Shown here piece after piece: positions 7,481 to 16,263 of a stretch of DNA of 50,394 bases. This stretch comes from Desulfosporosinus sp. (GTDB lineage Bacteria; Bacillota; Desulfitobacteriia; Desulfitobacteriales; Desulfitobacteriaceae). A model generated the notes under the pieces. That model searched no databases. It was not told where the DNA came from and saw only the letters and a program-made list of their open reading frames with translations. How positions within the stretch are numbered: position 1 is the first letter of the stretch; each line of letters opens with the position of its first letter. The position numbers and the translations under genes are program-made. The DNA lies in the NCBI GenBank assembly GCA_031292055.1, contig JARLHV010000088.1, forward strand, positions 1 through 50,394, in the 5' to 3' direction.

Positions 7481-10039
7481 CTACAAAACGCCCCGGAAAA
7501 AATGTCCTTTCGTAAATCCCTCCGGAAAAAGAGATGTTAACTCCGCCATCCCTTCATCCGACATCCATGAGACCTTTTTGCCCTCATTTAAACTATCCCA
7601 AGCCTCAACAAACAAACGAACGATCTGCCGAACTTGTTCAGGAGTTTGTCGAGTCAATTGCAGACGCACAGTTGCAACTCCTAGGCGCCGAATTTGGGCA
7701 AGCTCCTCATAAAGGTTGAGGATCTTAACATTAAAAAGGTGCATCCGGCACTCCTGATCCGTCTCCACTGGGAAATCGTAGCGCAAGCGATCGCGCAAAT
7801 AATGTGGTTCCTTCACACATGTTCCAGTGCAGTGTTCCCCTTTTTTCCCACCCAACGTTGACCCGATCGGGCAGTATTCACTCACCATCATTTCAAGATC
7901 CCCAAACGCCAAGAGTTCCACTCCTGGCCATTTCGCTAAATGGGCAAGTTGTTCGTGGTGAAGCTCAGGCGAAAGGGTCACCTTTTTAGCACCCAAGCGC
8001 AAAAAATAGGCAAGACTGGCCTCGTTAAAGACATTTAAGGAATAGTCCACTTCAAACGCCCAATTCGCCTCAACAGCGCGCATCATCTCCAACTCGCCGA
8101 GATTTGAAATCATTAGTTTCGGTTTTTTCTCCCACTCCGCCGCTTTTTTCAGCTCCAACAAAAGACTTACACTCTGGGCCTGATTTAAAATGCGCGGTAA
8201 CCGCCAAGTACAATCGATTCCCTGCTTTCTGCAGATCTCGAAACTACTCCGAATCTCTTCCAGTGAAAAACCACGCCGTGAACGCCAATGTTCCCCCCCA
8301 ATGAGTACCCGATTAGCACCTGCCTTAAGGGCAGCTTGGAACGTTTCTATGTCACTTACTGCCACAGAAATCTGGGGGATAACGCTGCCCATTAAACTTA
8401 CACGCTCTTCAGCCTGACGCTGTTTCCAGCGCTCTATTCTCTGTCTATACGTTTGTTGCTCGACCCTTTGACAAGGCACTCCTTTTAGCAATTCTTCAAC
8501 AGCTAAACGGCGCATTTCATTAAGGTCACTTACTGGCAACATAATGCCTTCTTCAATCTCCAACTCCAACTTATCTAACCAAAAAGGTGTCGTTCCTAAT
8601 CGCCCTAACTGCTGGAAGGCATAGTCCCAAGTCAGCGGCCTTTTCAAAGCCTTTTGAGCCGCACTTGCCGAATAAACGCTAACTCTTCGCTCGCTCTCCA
8701 CGACCTCTAACCACAATTTATCCCCTAACTGCCCGGATAAACGCATGGTCAGCGGATCTTTACGTCGCTCCCGTCCCTCTTGGAAACTTTCTCGAGCCTT
8801 TTCCATCAACAACGCATCGTTGGTCTTAAAGACTCTGTCTCCAGGCTGGGCCATTCCAAAAAACTCAATCTGTACGGTTTCTCCGGGCAATCCTTCTTTA
8901 ACTTCAATCTGGTCCTTCCAAATCAACCCGACCGTGACTCCCTCTCGTCCACGACCTGTCCAGAATTCAATCCCGTCACCAGGGTGTAACGCCGCCTCCA
9001 GTTTAAGGGATAATCGCCCAGGTTCTAGGCGAGCCACTCGCCCGAGACGCGTCCCCCGATTGTTCGGTCGGCTATAGCTCATCAGTTCTGCGCCGAGGTT
9101 CTCTCTGAAATATCCGCTTGTAAAGTCTCTATTAAACACCTGCAACAATTCCTGATGTTCGCCTGAGGTAAGCAAAGGTGTAGCTGCACTACCTTCCAAC
9201 GGATTTTCCATCCGATTTACAGCTTGCCGATAGAGCCGAATCACCGTCGCCACATACTCGGGTCGCTTCATTCTTCCCTCTACTTTAAGGGAATGTACGC
9301 CGATACGTTTTAACTCCGCCAGTTCCTCCGCTAAGTTTAAATCCCGTGGGCTTAACAAATGTTCCCCCGTGTTTTTTTGTACTAAAAGGTTCTCCTGCGC
9401 TTCATTCACAAGTTGATACGTCATCCGACAAGGTTGCGCACACGTGCCACGGTTTCCGCTCCGCCCTCCGATAAAGCTTGACATGAGACATTGTCCGGAA
9501 TAGCCTATACAAAGTGCGCCGTGCACAAAAACTTCAAGATCGAGGGGCGTCGTTTCCGCAATCATTTTCATTTCGCTGGCCGAAGTCTCCCTGGCCAACA
9601 CAACCCGACAGAAGCCAAGCGCTTCCAAATGCTGAACACCCCAACTTGTGTTAATCGTCATTTGTGTGCTGGCATGAGTTTCCATTTCCGGAAGAACAGT
9701 ATGAATCAACTCCGCGACTCCCACATCTTGCAAAATCACGGCATCGACACCCATTTCGTGTAAGGTAAAGAGATAGTCCAATAGTTCCTGGAACTCTTGG
9801 TCGGCAATAAGAATATTCACGGTTATATATATTTTAACCTGTCGTTCATGGGCATAACGAACCGCCTTAAGCAGCTCTTCTAAATCAAAATTCGCTGCAC
9901 TCGCCCTGGCACCAAAGCTTTTCCCTCCAAGGTAAACAGCATCCGCTCCGTTTTCCACCGCCGCTTTAAACGCCTCGAAGCTACCTGCAGGAGCTAAGAG
10001 CTCTAGCGAACGGGATTGATTTTTGCTTATTTCATCCAT
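7481..10039 (-). CDS. U32 family protein with C-terminal extension (RlhA-like, DUF3656 type)
   Basis: The N-terminal half is a U32 domain beginning ELLAPAGSFEAFKAAVENGA. It carries the family signature (GALCIGYSGQC ... GNRGTCAQPCRM, near residues 170-205), whose cysteines bind an iron-sulfur cluster in characterised members. E. coli RlhA, a member with a DUF3656 extension, is needed for hydroxylation of C2501 in 23S rRNA. The long C-terminal part (about 400-852) includes a second TIM-barrel-like region and a further cysteine cluster (CPIGS ... HCTGTC ... CRMHLFN). At 852 residues it is longer than RlhA (about 650). Older names call these peptidases or collagenases, but rRNA or tRNA modification is now the better model. 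The ATG at 10039 has GGGGAAG upstream. It is the first gene of an operon with mutS2. Confidence 0.88.
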   Translation of the reverse strand: MDEISKNQSRSLELLAPAGSFEAFKAAVENGADAVYLGGKSFGARASAANFDLEELLKAVRYAHERQVKIYITVNILIADQEFQELLDYLFTLHEMGVDAVILQDVGVAELIHTVLPEMETHASTQMTINTSWGVQHLEALGFCRVVLARETSASEMKMIAETTPLDLEVFVHGALCIGYSGQCLMSSFIGGRSGNRGTCAQPCRMTYQLVNEAQENLLVQKNTGEHLLSPRDLNLAEELAELKRIGVHSLKVEGRMKRPEYVATVIRLYRQAVNRMENPLEGSAATPLLTSGEHQELLQVFNRDFTSGYFRENLGAELMSYSRPNNRGTRLGRVARLEPGRLSLKLEAALHPGDGIEFWTGRGREGVTVGLIWKDQIEVKEGLPGETVQIEFFGMAQPGDRVFKTNDALLMEKARESFQEGRERRKDPLTMRLSGQLGDKLWLEVVESERRVSVYSASAAQKALKRPLTWDYAFQQLGRLGTTPFWLDKLELEIEEGIMLPVSDLNEMRRLAVEELLKGVPCQRVEQQTYRQRIERWKQRQAEERVSLMGSVIPQISVAVSDIETFQAALKAGANRVLIGGEHWRSRRGFSLEEIRSSFEICRKQGIDCTWRLPRILNQAQSVSLLLELKKAAEWEKKPKLMISNLGELEMMRAVEANWAFEVDYSLNVFNEASLAYFLRLGAKKVTLSPELHHEQLAHLAKWPGVELLAFGDLEMMVSEYCPIGSTLGGKKGEHCTGTCVKEPHYLRDRLRYDFPVETDQECRMHLFNVKILNLYEELAQIRRLGVATVRLQLTRQTPEQVRQIVRLFVEAWDSLNEGKKVSWMSDEGMAELTSLFPEGFTKGHFFRGVL

Positions 10040-10115
10040 GTAATTACTTCCCCTGTTTCTACATTGTGCCTTTATTTAATAACCAGTCTCTATATCGAGA
10101 CGGGACAATAACTTT

Positions 10116-10145
10116 ATTATAATTGGTTAACTTTAATTTGTACAA
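10116..10145 (-). promoter_or_regulatory. Promoter of the U32-mutS2 operon
   Basis: The minus strand has -35 TTGTAC (10140-10145), an 18-nt spacer and -10 TATAAT (10116-10121), about 75 nt before the U32 start. Confidence 0.6.
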
Positions 10146-10220
10146 TTAGTACTTTGTGAAACCCAAAAGCCTTACCTTGCACAGAGTTTTTGCTATATTT
10201 AAAAACTTTTAGAAACATGG

Positions 10221-10226
10221 TATAAT
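10221..10226 (+). promoter_or_regulatory. -10 element before the Uma2-like gene
   Basis: There is a perfect TATAAT 57 nt upstream of the GTG start. The -35 region is poor (TTTAAA at about 17 nt), so strength is uncertain. It is divergent from the U32 promoter. Confidence 0.45.
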
Positions 10227-10282
10227 CTTACAAAAGTAAGATCTTAAAGAAAACTCTAAAATAGTATCAAGGGGTGTTGTAG

Positions 10283-10801
10283 GTGGAAGAAAAACCATTG
10301 AAATCCGAGTTCAAACGTTGGGAACGAATTGATGGTGTAATTTACGATATGACGCCACCCCCATCGTCCCAACACCAGGCTATTGTGGAAAGTTTATATG
10401 GTGAGTTTTATACTTACTTGAAGGGTAAACAGTGCAAGGCCTATCCTGCACCGTTTGGGGTCTGGTTGGATGATGCAAATGACATCTATGTTGAACCTGA
10501 CATAACTATAGTATGCGACCACTCAAAGATACACACTAAAGGCTGTATTGGTGTTCCTGACCTTGTGGTTGAGGACTTAAGCCCGTCAACAGCGTTAAAA
10601 GATAAACGGGTTAAGTTAAAACTTTACAGGTTGTCGGGAGTCCTTGAATACTGGATTGTTGATCCGTTTAATCAAATTATGGAAGTTTATAGACTTTCTG
10701 AGAACGTATTTACTGAACCACAGGTGTATGGGAAAGATGAAACAGTTACAGTGGGTATCTTTGAGGACCTGGAGATTAACTTGTACGATATATTTGAATA
10801 G
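10283..10801 (+). CDS. Uma2 family (DUF820) restriction-endonuclease-fold protein
   Basis: This 172-residue protein has the hallmarks of the Uma2/DUF820 family, predicted PD-(D/E)XK-fold nucleases of unknown biological role. The motifs are the mid-protein VEPDITIVCD (acidic residue), DLVVEDLSPSTA (second acidic residue plus SPST), the following KLKLYR lysine, and GVLEYWIVDP. The catalytic pattern looks intact; the usual VEILSPST reads VEDLSPST here. The start is GTG at 10283 behind AAGGGGTG. It is a single gene with its own promoter and terminator, inserted between housekeeping operons. Such genes are often solitary and sometimes present in many copies; no partner gene is seen. Confidence 0.85.
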   Translation: MEEKPLKSEFKRWERIDGVIYDMTPPPSSQHQAIVESLYGEFYTYLKGKQCKAYPAPFGVWLDDANDIYVEPDITIVCDHSKIHTKGCIGVPDLVVEDLSPSTALKDKRVKLKLYRLSGVLEYWIVDPFNQIMEVYRLSENVFTEPQVYGKDETVTVGIFEDLEINLYDIFE

Positions 10802-10815
10802 GGACGTCAAAGCAA

Positions 10816-10860
10816 AACCCTCAGCAGCCATTCTCAGGGCTCTGAGGGTTGAATATTTTA
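10816..10860 (+). terminator. Terminator of the Uma2-like gene
   Basis: The stem AACCCTCAG (10816-10824) pairs with CTGAGGGTT (10842-10850) and is followed by GAATATTTTA. It lies 15 nt after the stop codon and also faces the end of the gene on the other strand. Confidence 0.65.
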
Positions 10861-10874
10861 ACAGTTACGGTCAA

Positions 10875-11774
10875 TCACGTTTCTTGAGTTAATAACGTTA
10901 AAATGCCCGGAGTCACCTCTTCCAAGGTATCCCATTCCGGCCATTTCACCCGTTGCTTAGACCAACATAGTGCGGGCACTGGATTCATTGTATGCCCTTT
11001 CACCGAAAAATCTTCGATATTGCCATGGTCACTAGTTAGAATCCAAGCCACATCTTCTTCCTCAACAACTGAGAGAAAACCTCCAATAAAGCTATCAATC
11101 CGTTCAACTAAATCAATCGCTTCATTCCAAAGTTGCTTGTGCCCTTTGACATCTGTCTGGAAAAATTCATACAACGTGAAATCATAGTTCAAGGCTATGT
11201 TTCCCAACCGCTGACCGGCCTCAAATGAAGAAATCACCGCAACCTGCTCCCCTTGCTGAACAAGTATTTCGTTCGTCATATCTTGATACACCGCTAGACC
11301 CGCCTTTAAATCAGAAACACGTCTTAAACGCACGCCTCCCGCTAAAGCCGACAGAGTTGAAGCCGTATGTGTTCTTTGCCCGGTCGCAACCGCTTGATCA
11401 TATCTCTTTGTAAAGGTATTAGCAAACATGGCCGTCTTCCCGACTTCAGCTAATTGCCTAAAGATACTCTTCTCGGCAATAATCTCAGCCAAAGGTTCAT
11501 TAGGATACGCACGGAGATGATATCCAATCGCTTTAGGTGCATTTATGCCCGTCCAAAGTGTCGTCTGTCCTGTTGCGCTCTGAGGCGTACCCGCTACTCC
11601 CAGCAGGGCATCTAAGGGCCTAAGTACTGTATTTTTATGGGTAATGTAGCGTTTTCCCCAAAGCAGATGTCCACCTAATAGTTCATCGATCGAAGGAGTT
11701 TTCGCCGCAACAATGGGATTATCATCTTTCCCTCCCAGACCAAAACCATCCAAGAAAATCATCACCATGTGCAT
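10875..11774 (-). CDS. Alkaline phosphatase superfamily metalloenzyme (phosphoglycerate mutase/phosphopentomutase-like)
   Basis: The 299-residue protein shows the metal-site pattern of the alkaline phosphatase superfamily: DGFG near the N-terminus, the nucleophile region SATGQTTLWTG, TDVKGH, TSDHGN and GHTMNPVP. These are the ligands used by cofactor-independent phosphoglycerate mutases and phosphopentomutases. It is much shorter than true iPGM (about 510), and I cannot assign a substrate. The start at ATG 11774 is preceded by GGGGGGAG at 9 nt; an upstream in-frame start at 11810 lacks a site. It is transcribed alone, just left of zapA. Confidence 0.75.
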   Translation of the reverse strand: MHMVMIFLDGFGLGGKDDNPIVAAKTPSIDELLGGHLLWGKRYITHKNTVLRPLDALLGVAGTPQSATGQTTLWTGINAPKAIGYHLRAYPNEPLAEIIAEKSIFRQLAEVGKTAMFANTFTKRYDQAVATGQRTHTASTLSALAGGVRLRRVSDLKAGLAVYQDMTNEILVQQGEQVAVISSFEAGQRLGNIALNYDFTLYEFFQTDVKGHKQLWNEAIDLVERIDSFIGGFLSVVEEEDVAWILTSDHGNIEDFSVKGHTMNPVPALCWSKQRVKWPEWDTLEEVTPGILTLLTQET

Positions 11775-11937
11775 TTTATATTTCTCCCCCCCTTTCCTTT
11801 CAACTATCAAATTCTTGAGGAAACGTTAGTTCATACATTAAAGAGCATCATTTCAACTTACTATCCGGTGCTTTTCTCACAGTTGTGAACAATCTTCCCT
11901 TTCTGTTGCTCTCTTACAATAGTTCATTACTATGCAT

Positions 11938-11946
11938 ATTATACCA
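11938..11946 (-). promoter_or_regulatory. Extended -10 promoter of the metalloenzyme gene
   Basis: The minus strand reads TGGTATAAT (perfect -10 at 11938-11943 with a TGN extension), about 165 nt upstream of the start. The -35 region is weak. Confidence 0.5.
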
Positions 11947-11980
11947 TAACCTTTTCTTCGGTTCTTAAAAAATCAACCTT

Positions 11981-12022
11981 AAAAAGCCCTGCTTTGTAAG
12001 CGTAGTGCTGACGAAGCAGGGC
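11981..12022 (-). terminator. Intrinsic terminator of the pheST-zapA operon
   Basis: The minus strand has stem arms AAGCAGGGC-type (12014-12022 with 11986-11994) followed by TTTTTAAGG, a classic terminator 33 nt past the zapA stop codon. Confidence 0.85.
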
Positions 12023-12054
12023 CCTAAAGAATAGCTCAGAAAAAACAGTCCCTA

Positions 12055-12345
12055 TTACTCTGTCTTATCTCCAAGCAACTGCATTAATGTTTCTTGTTCT
12101 TCTCGCAACTTAGCGAGTTCATCAGCTAAATTCAGAGCGGTCAAGACAGCAATTTGGTGTACACCCAAGCGAGGTAACCGTTGAGCGATCAGGCGCATCT
12201 TCTTATCAACTTCATGCGCCAACCCTTGGATATAAGGTGCTGTCCCTTCACCGCGGACCACATGCTTTTCTCCAAAAATCTCCACAGTGATTTTGACTGG
12301 TTGTTGTGACACAATTCTCCCTCGCTCTCTTTGTACACCCTGCAT
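12055..12345 (-). CDS. zapA: Cell division protein ZapA
   Basis: ZapA is a small cytoplasmic protein that cross-links FtsZ filaments at the division ring. The 96-residue product has the family core VKITVEIFGEKHVVRGEG and a C-terminal helix (LTALNLADELAKLREEQETL) suited to coiled-coil dimerisation. The ATG at 12345 is preceded by GAGGGAAAG. An alternative GTG at 12312 (after GAGGGAG) would give a product that fits homologue N-termini better. It begins 12 nt after pheT. The pheS-pheT-zapA order matches B. subtilis except that rnhC is absent between pheT and zapA. Confidence 0.88.
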   Translation of the reverse strand: MQGVQRERGRIVSQQPVKITVEIFGEKHVVRGEGTAPYIQGLAHEVDKKMRLIAQRLPRLGVHQIAVLTALNLADELAKLREEQETLMQLLGDKTE

Positions 12346-12357
12346 TAATCTTTCCCT

Positions 12358-14763
12358 CTATTTTCGCCATTCCGCGCCGAACTCCTGCTGAATCCCCTCT
12401 AAAATACGCGAATTGAGGAGATTTACTTCCTCATCTGTCAACGTCCGTTCTAAGGACTGGTAACGCAACGCAAAAGCCAAGCTTTTGCGATCATCTGGGA
12501 TAGGATTCCCCCTATAGACATCAAATATTTCTACTTGTTGCAACAATTCTCCGCCCAGCTTTCGCATCTTAGACAAAACGGCCTCAGCTGGGGTGTCCTT
12601 AGCTACAACTACAGCTAGATCCCTTTGTATCCCAGGGAAACGCGGGATAGAGTGGGCACGAACGGTTTGTCGCATCCGCGCCAACAATGCCGCAAACTCT
12701 AATTCAAAGACGACCACTCGCTCAAGCCCCCACGTCTTTTCCAAAGAAGGATGCATTTCCCCAAGGAATCCAACGCACTGGTTCTGAAGATAAACATCAG
12801 CTGAACGCCCCGGATGTAGTAATACCTGATTCTCAGCAGGACGGTATTCTAATTTAAGGCCAAATTCCAAAGCAACTCTGTCTAAAATTCCTTTGAGATA
12901 ATAAAAATCATAGTTAACCAGTTGGTTTTGCCAATGCCTTCCATTCTTACCCACAGCAACCCCGGCCACTCGCAATTCTTCACGCGGAAGCTTTTGTAAC
13001 GGCTGCTCTTCTCCCCAATAAGTGTTTCCGATCTCAAAAATACTCACATTCATAGTTCGGCGCGTAACGTTCCGAGCCGCTACATCAAGAAGTCCCGGCA
13101 CCAGAGAGGTTCGCATAACACCAAGTTCTTCTCGTAACGGATTGAGCAAGGGAATTGAATGCTTGGCACTCCCCCACTGGGCATCTGCTTCTGCGCGAGT
13201 AAATGTATAGGTGATCACCTCATCCATCCCAGATTGGGCAAAGGCCCTGCGTAACCGACGGCGAAACTCCTGTTCAGGAGTTCTGCTGCCTTGCGTCAGG
13301 TCCCCTTGCGGCAGAGTGGTCGGTATGCGGTCATAACCAATCAGACGAGCAACTTCCTCCATAAGGTCTTCTTCAATTGTTATATCTGAGCGATAGCTCG
13401 GAATCCCAACCTCAAATTGTCCGTCTTGTTCCTGATATTTAAAGTTCAAGTCCTCCAAAACTTGGCGAATCTCTGCCATCTCGAGCTCGGCTCCAAGAAC
13501 GGTCGACGTATGTTCAACCGAAAGACTCACTTGACGCTGAGCAGGGAGATTCTTCACGACATCCACAAGAGCAACCGGTCGACCAGCCCCTAATTCAAGC
13601 AGCAAATCACAAACCCGTCCCAGTGTGGCTACAATCCCGTAAACATCGATACCCTTTTCAAAGCGATTGGAAGCCTCCGATCTGAGTCCTAAGCGACGGC
13701 TTGTCCGGCGAACACTGACCCCGGAAAAATGAGCGGATTCAATCATTAAGCGCTTGGTATCCTTCGTGATTTCACTGTCTAATCCACCCATTACGCCAGC
13801 AACAGCCAAAGGCTGACAGTCATCCGCAATGAGCAACGTGTCTATTTGAAGTGTCCGTTCAATTCCATCTAAAGTTACAACTTTTTCGCCGGGAAACGCA
13901 GCTCGGACGTGAACATCCCCACTGATCTTATCCCGATCAAAGGCATGTAACGGTTGTCCCATTTCCAACATACAATAGTTCGTAATATCCACAATATTGT
14001 TAATGGGGCGAACTCCCGCCGCTTTAAGCCGTCGCTGCATCCATTCCGGAGAAGGAGCAATCCGAACATCCTCAACCACTAACCCAGCATAACGCCAGCA
14101 TAATTCTTCATTTTCAATTATAATCCGAAGATCCGAGGCTGTGGGAAGAGAAAGCACTTGATTTTGTTCCGTCCATTTCGACAGATGGGGCTTCTTCCCA
14201 GTGAGAGACGCAACTTCACGGGCGACATTCACCATCGCCAAACAGTCCGGCCGATTCGGATAGAGTTCCAAGTCCAAGACACTGTCTTCGCGCCCTAAAT
14301 ATTTGCCAAAATTCTCTCCAATTGGGGCCTCATGAGGCAAAACAAGGATCCCCTCTGCACTGCGATCCAAACCTACCGTCGCATCAAGCAAGAGCTCTTC
14401 ACGCGAACACAGCATACCTTGGGAAACAACTCCTCGAAGTTTCGACTTCCGGATGGAGAGTTCATTGGGAAGGGTTGACCCTACTAAGGCTACAGGAATC
14501 CGGTCTCCGACCAGTAAGTTCTGGGCTCCTGTGACAATCGTCACCACTTCTTGACCCACATTCACGACACAAACCCAGAGCCGATCGGCATCGGGATGCT
14601 TTGTTAAACTGACTATTTCACCGATCACCACTTTTTCGAAGCCTTTATTCAGGTTCTCGACATCTTCAACTTCAATCCCGCCACGGGTTAACGTTTCTGC
14701 TAACTCTGCTACGCTCCGGTCGATATCAACCAGTTCACGCAACCATTCTAAACTGACTTTCAT
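12358..14763 (-). CDS. pheT: Phenylalanyl-tRNA synthetase beta subunit
   Basis: The beta subunit of the alpha2-beta2 PheRS binds tRNA-Phe and edits mischarged tyrosine. The 801 residues match the family. Visible parts are the N-terminal EMAP/tRNA-binding domain (ENLNKGFEKVVIGEIVS ... VNVGQEVVTIVTGA), the B3/B4 editing region (RRTSRRLGLRSEASNRFEKG), the B5 domain, the catalytic-like core and the C-terminal ferredoxin-like anticodon-binding domain (PRFPGIQRDLAVVV). The start ATG at 14763 follows AAGGGGGAAAGGTC. It lies 12 nt downstream of pheS in one operon under the pheS T-box. Confidence 0.97.
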   Translation of the reverse strand: MKVSLEWLRELVDIDRSVAELAETLTRGGIEVEDVENLNKGFEKVVIGEIVSLTKHPDADRLWVCVVNVGQEVVTIVTGAQNLLVGDRIPVALVGSTLPNELSIRKSKLRGVVSQGMLCSREELLLDATVGLDRSAEGILVLPHEAPIGENFGKYLGREDSVLDLELYPNRPDCLAMVNVAREVASLTGKKPHLSKWTEQNQVLSLPTASDLRIIIENEELCWRYAGLVVEDVRIAPSPEWMQRRLKAAGVRPINNIVDITNYCMLEMGQPLHAFDRDKISGDVHVRAAFPGEKVVTLDGIERTLQIDTLLIADDCQPLAVAGVMGGLDSEITKDTKRLMIESAHFSGVSVRRTSRRLGLRSEASNRFEKGIDVYGIVATLGRVCDLLLELGAGRPVALVDVVKNLPAQRQVSLSVEHTSTVLGAELEMAEIRQVLEDLNFKYQEQDGQFEVGIPSYRSDITIEEDLMEEVARLIGYDRIPTTLPQGDLTQGSRTPEQEFRRRLRRAFAQSGMDEVITYTFTRAEADAQWGSAKHSIPLLNPLREELGVMRTSLVPGLLDVAARNVTRRTMNVSIFEIGNTYWGEEQPLQKLPREELRVAGVAVGKNGRHWQNQLVNYDFYYLKGILDRVALEFGLKLEYRPAENQVLLHPGRSADVYLQNQCVGFLGEMHPSLEKTWGLERVVVFELEFAALLARMRQTVRAHSIPRFPGIQRDLAVVVAKDTPAEAVLSKMRKLGGELLQQVEIFDVYRGNPIPDDRKSLAFALRYQSLERTLTDEEVNLLNSRILEGIQQEFGAEWRK

Positions 14764-14775
14764 GACCTTTCCCCC

Positions 14776-15822
14776 TTAAAACTGCTGCAAAAAGCGCAAG
14801 TCATTATCAAATAAAAGTCTCATATCTTCAATTCCGAATTTTAGCATCGCAATGCGTTCAACTCCCATACCAAAGGCAAACCCCGTGACGTCCTGCGGAT
14901 TATAGCCGCCCATTTCCAAGACTCTGGGATGAACCATTCCCGACCCTAATATTTCTATCCACCCGCTCCCTTTGCAGAGACGACATCCTGCTCCTCCACA
15001 AAGCATGCAAGAAACATCGACCTCTGCGCTGGGCTCAGTAAATGGAAAAAAGCTCGGCCTCAAACGAATTTCTCTGGATTCGCCAAACATTTGGCGAGAG
15101 AAGTTTAATAGAATACCTTTAAGATCTGACATCCGAATCCCACGATCAACTACAAGCCCCTCAACCTGATGAAACATTGGGGAATGGGTCGCATCGTCAT
15201 CATTACGGTAGACTTTTCCGGGTGCAATGATTTTCACGGGCAAAGCCGGATAGAGTCTTTCCATCGTTCGAATTTGAACGGGAGAGGTCTGAGTTCGTAA
15301 CAGAATCTCCTCTGTAATATAGAAGGAATCTTGCATTTCACGAGCCGGGTGCTCCTTGGGAAGATTAAGGGCTTCAAAGTTATAATAATCCGTCTCGATT
15401 TCCGGTCCTTCAGCAATTTGGAATCCCATTCCTAAGAAAATATCTTCAATTTCTTCAATGACTTGAGTAAGGGGATGATGATGTCCCCTTGAAACACAAG
15501 TTCCTGGCAACGTAATGTCAATCCGTTCCGTAGTCAATCGCTTCTGCAAAGCTAGGATGTCTAACTCCACACCACGTTCTTCCCACGCTTTTTCCAGGCA
15601 GCTACGCATATCATTGACAACTTGGCCCATCATCGGCCGCTCTTCAGGGCTTAAGCCACCCATTTGACGCAGTAATGCCGTTAGCGATCCTTTTTTTCCG
15701 AGGACTTTCACCTTAAGCTCTTGGAGCGCATCTTGCCTGTCCAGCTCCTTCAGTTCTCGTAATGTCTCTTCTCCGATACGTTGTATTTCACTCTTCAAGT
15801 AAACCACCCTTTCATAATCCAT
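14776..15822 (-). CDS. pheS: Phenylalanyl-tRNA synthetase alpha subunit
   Basis: The catalytic alpha subunit of PheRS, a class II synthetase. Class II motifs are visible: motif 2 region [20 protein letters not shown] and motif 3 region [18 protein letters not shown] near the C-terminus. A cysteine-rich insert ([16 protein letters not shown]) is also present. The open frame extends to 15939, but that part overlaps the T-box. Two starts are credible: ATG at 15822 (after GGGTGGG, 348 residues) and TTG at 15798 (after AAAGGGTGG, 340 residues), whose N-terminus LKSEIQRIG fits homologues well. I list the ATG. It is the first gene of pheS-pheT-zapA. Confidence 0.96.
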   Translation of the reverse strand: MDYERVVYLKSEIQRIGEETLRELKELDRQDALQELKVKVLGKKGSLTALLRQMGGLSPEERPMMGQVVNDMRSCLEKAWEERGVELDILALQKRLTTERIDITLPGTCVSRGHHHPLTQVIEEIEDIFLGMGFQIAEGPEIETDYYNFEALNLPKEHPAREMQDSFYITEEILLRTQTSPVQIRTMERLYPALPVKIIAPGKVYRNDDDATHSPMFHQVEGLVVDRGIRMSDLKGILLNFSRQMFGESREIRLRPSFFPFTEPSAEVDVSCMLCGGAGCRLCKGSGWIEILGSGMVHPRVLEMGGYNPQDVTGFAFGMGVERIAMLKFGIEDMRLLFDNDLRFLQQF

Positions 15823-15865
15823 AGGGACCCACCCGAAACTTATACTTGCTGACTGATACCATAAA

Positions 15866-16228
15866 AAAAGACGCCCGTCCCCTGAAAGGGACGAGAGTCT
15901 ACTCTCGCGGTACCACCCTAGTTTGGCCAATTCAGCCACACTTAAGCTCCTATTAACGGCGGAGACCGGGCCTACCTACAGATCAGTAGGCCACTCCCAG
16001 GCGAAATTTAACCTCTTCAATCTTAGGCATATTCCAGTAAATAGCCAGTCAGTATGACGCCAAATATCCAAGGCAGCTTTGACTTGTTACTTCCTTCATA
16101 ATACCTTAAGAGGTAGATACCTTCTTAGCTGGCTTACACTCTTTGGCCATACCTCCCTGAAAAGAAAGCGCTCCTTTTAACCCGATCATCGCATTATATT
16201 GGGTTTTTTATCCTATTTCCGTGTTCAA
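15866..16228 (-). ncRNA. T-box riboswitch leader of pheS-pheT-zapA
   Basis: The minus strand carries AGGGTGGTACCGCGAGAGT (T-box motif, about 15902-15920). It is followed by the terminator hairpin GACTCTCGTCCC ... GGGACGGGCGTC and TTTTTTT (15866-15899). The leader is long (about 360 nt) compared with a usual 200-300 nt. It contains a GC-rich stem (GTGGCCTACTG ... AGGTAGGCC) near 15972-16000. Specificity for tRNA-Phe is inferred from the downstream gene; I did not identify the specifier codon. Confidence 0.9.
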
Positions 16229-16233
16229 AGAAA

Positions 16234-16263
16234 ATTATAGCATATCTGAGCTATGTTTTACAA
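16234..16263 (-). promoter_or_regulatory. Promoter of pheST T-box transcript
   Basis: The minus strand has -10 TATAAT (16234-16239) and a -35-like TTGTAA (16258-16263) with an 18-nt spacer. It overlaps the last codons of the methylase gene, so pheST has its own start although it lies directly downstream. Confidence 0.6.

Noticed and set aside
15823..15939. N-terminal extension of PheS
   Set aside because: This part of the frame overlaps the T-box terminator and antiterminator, so it is RNA leader, not coding.
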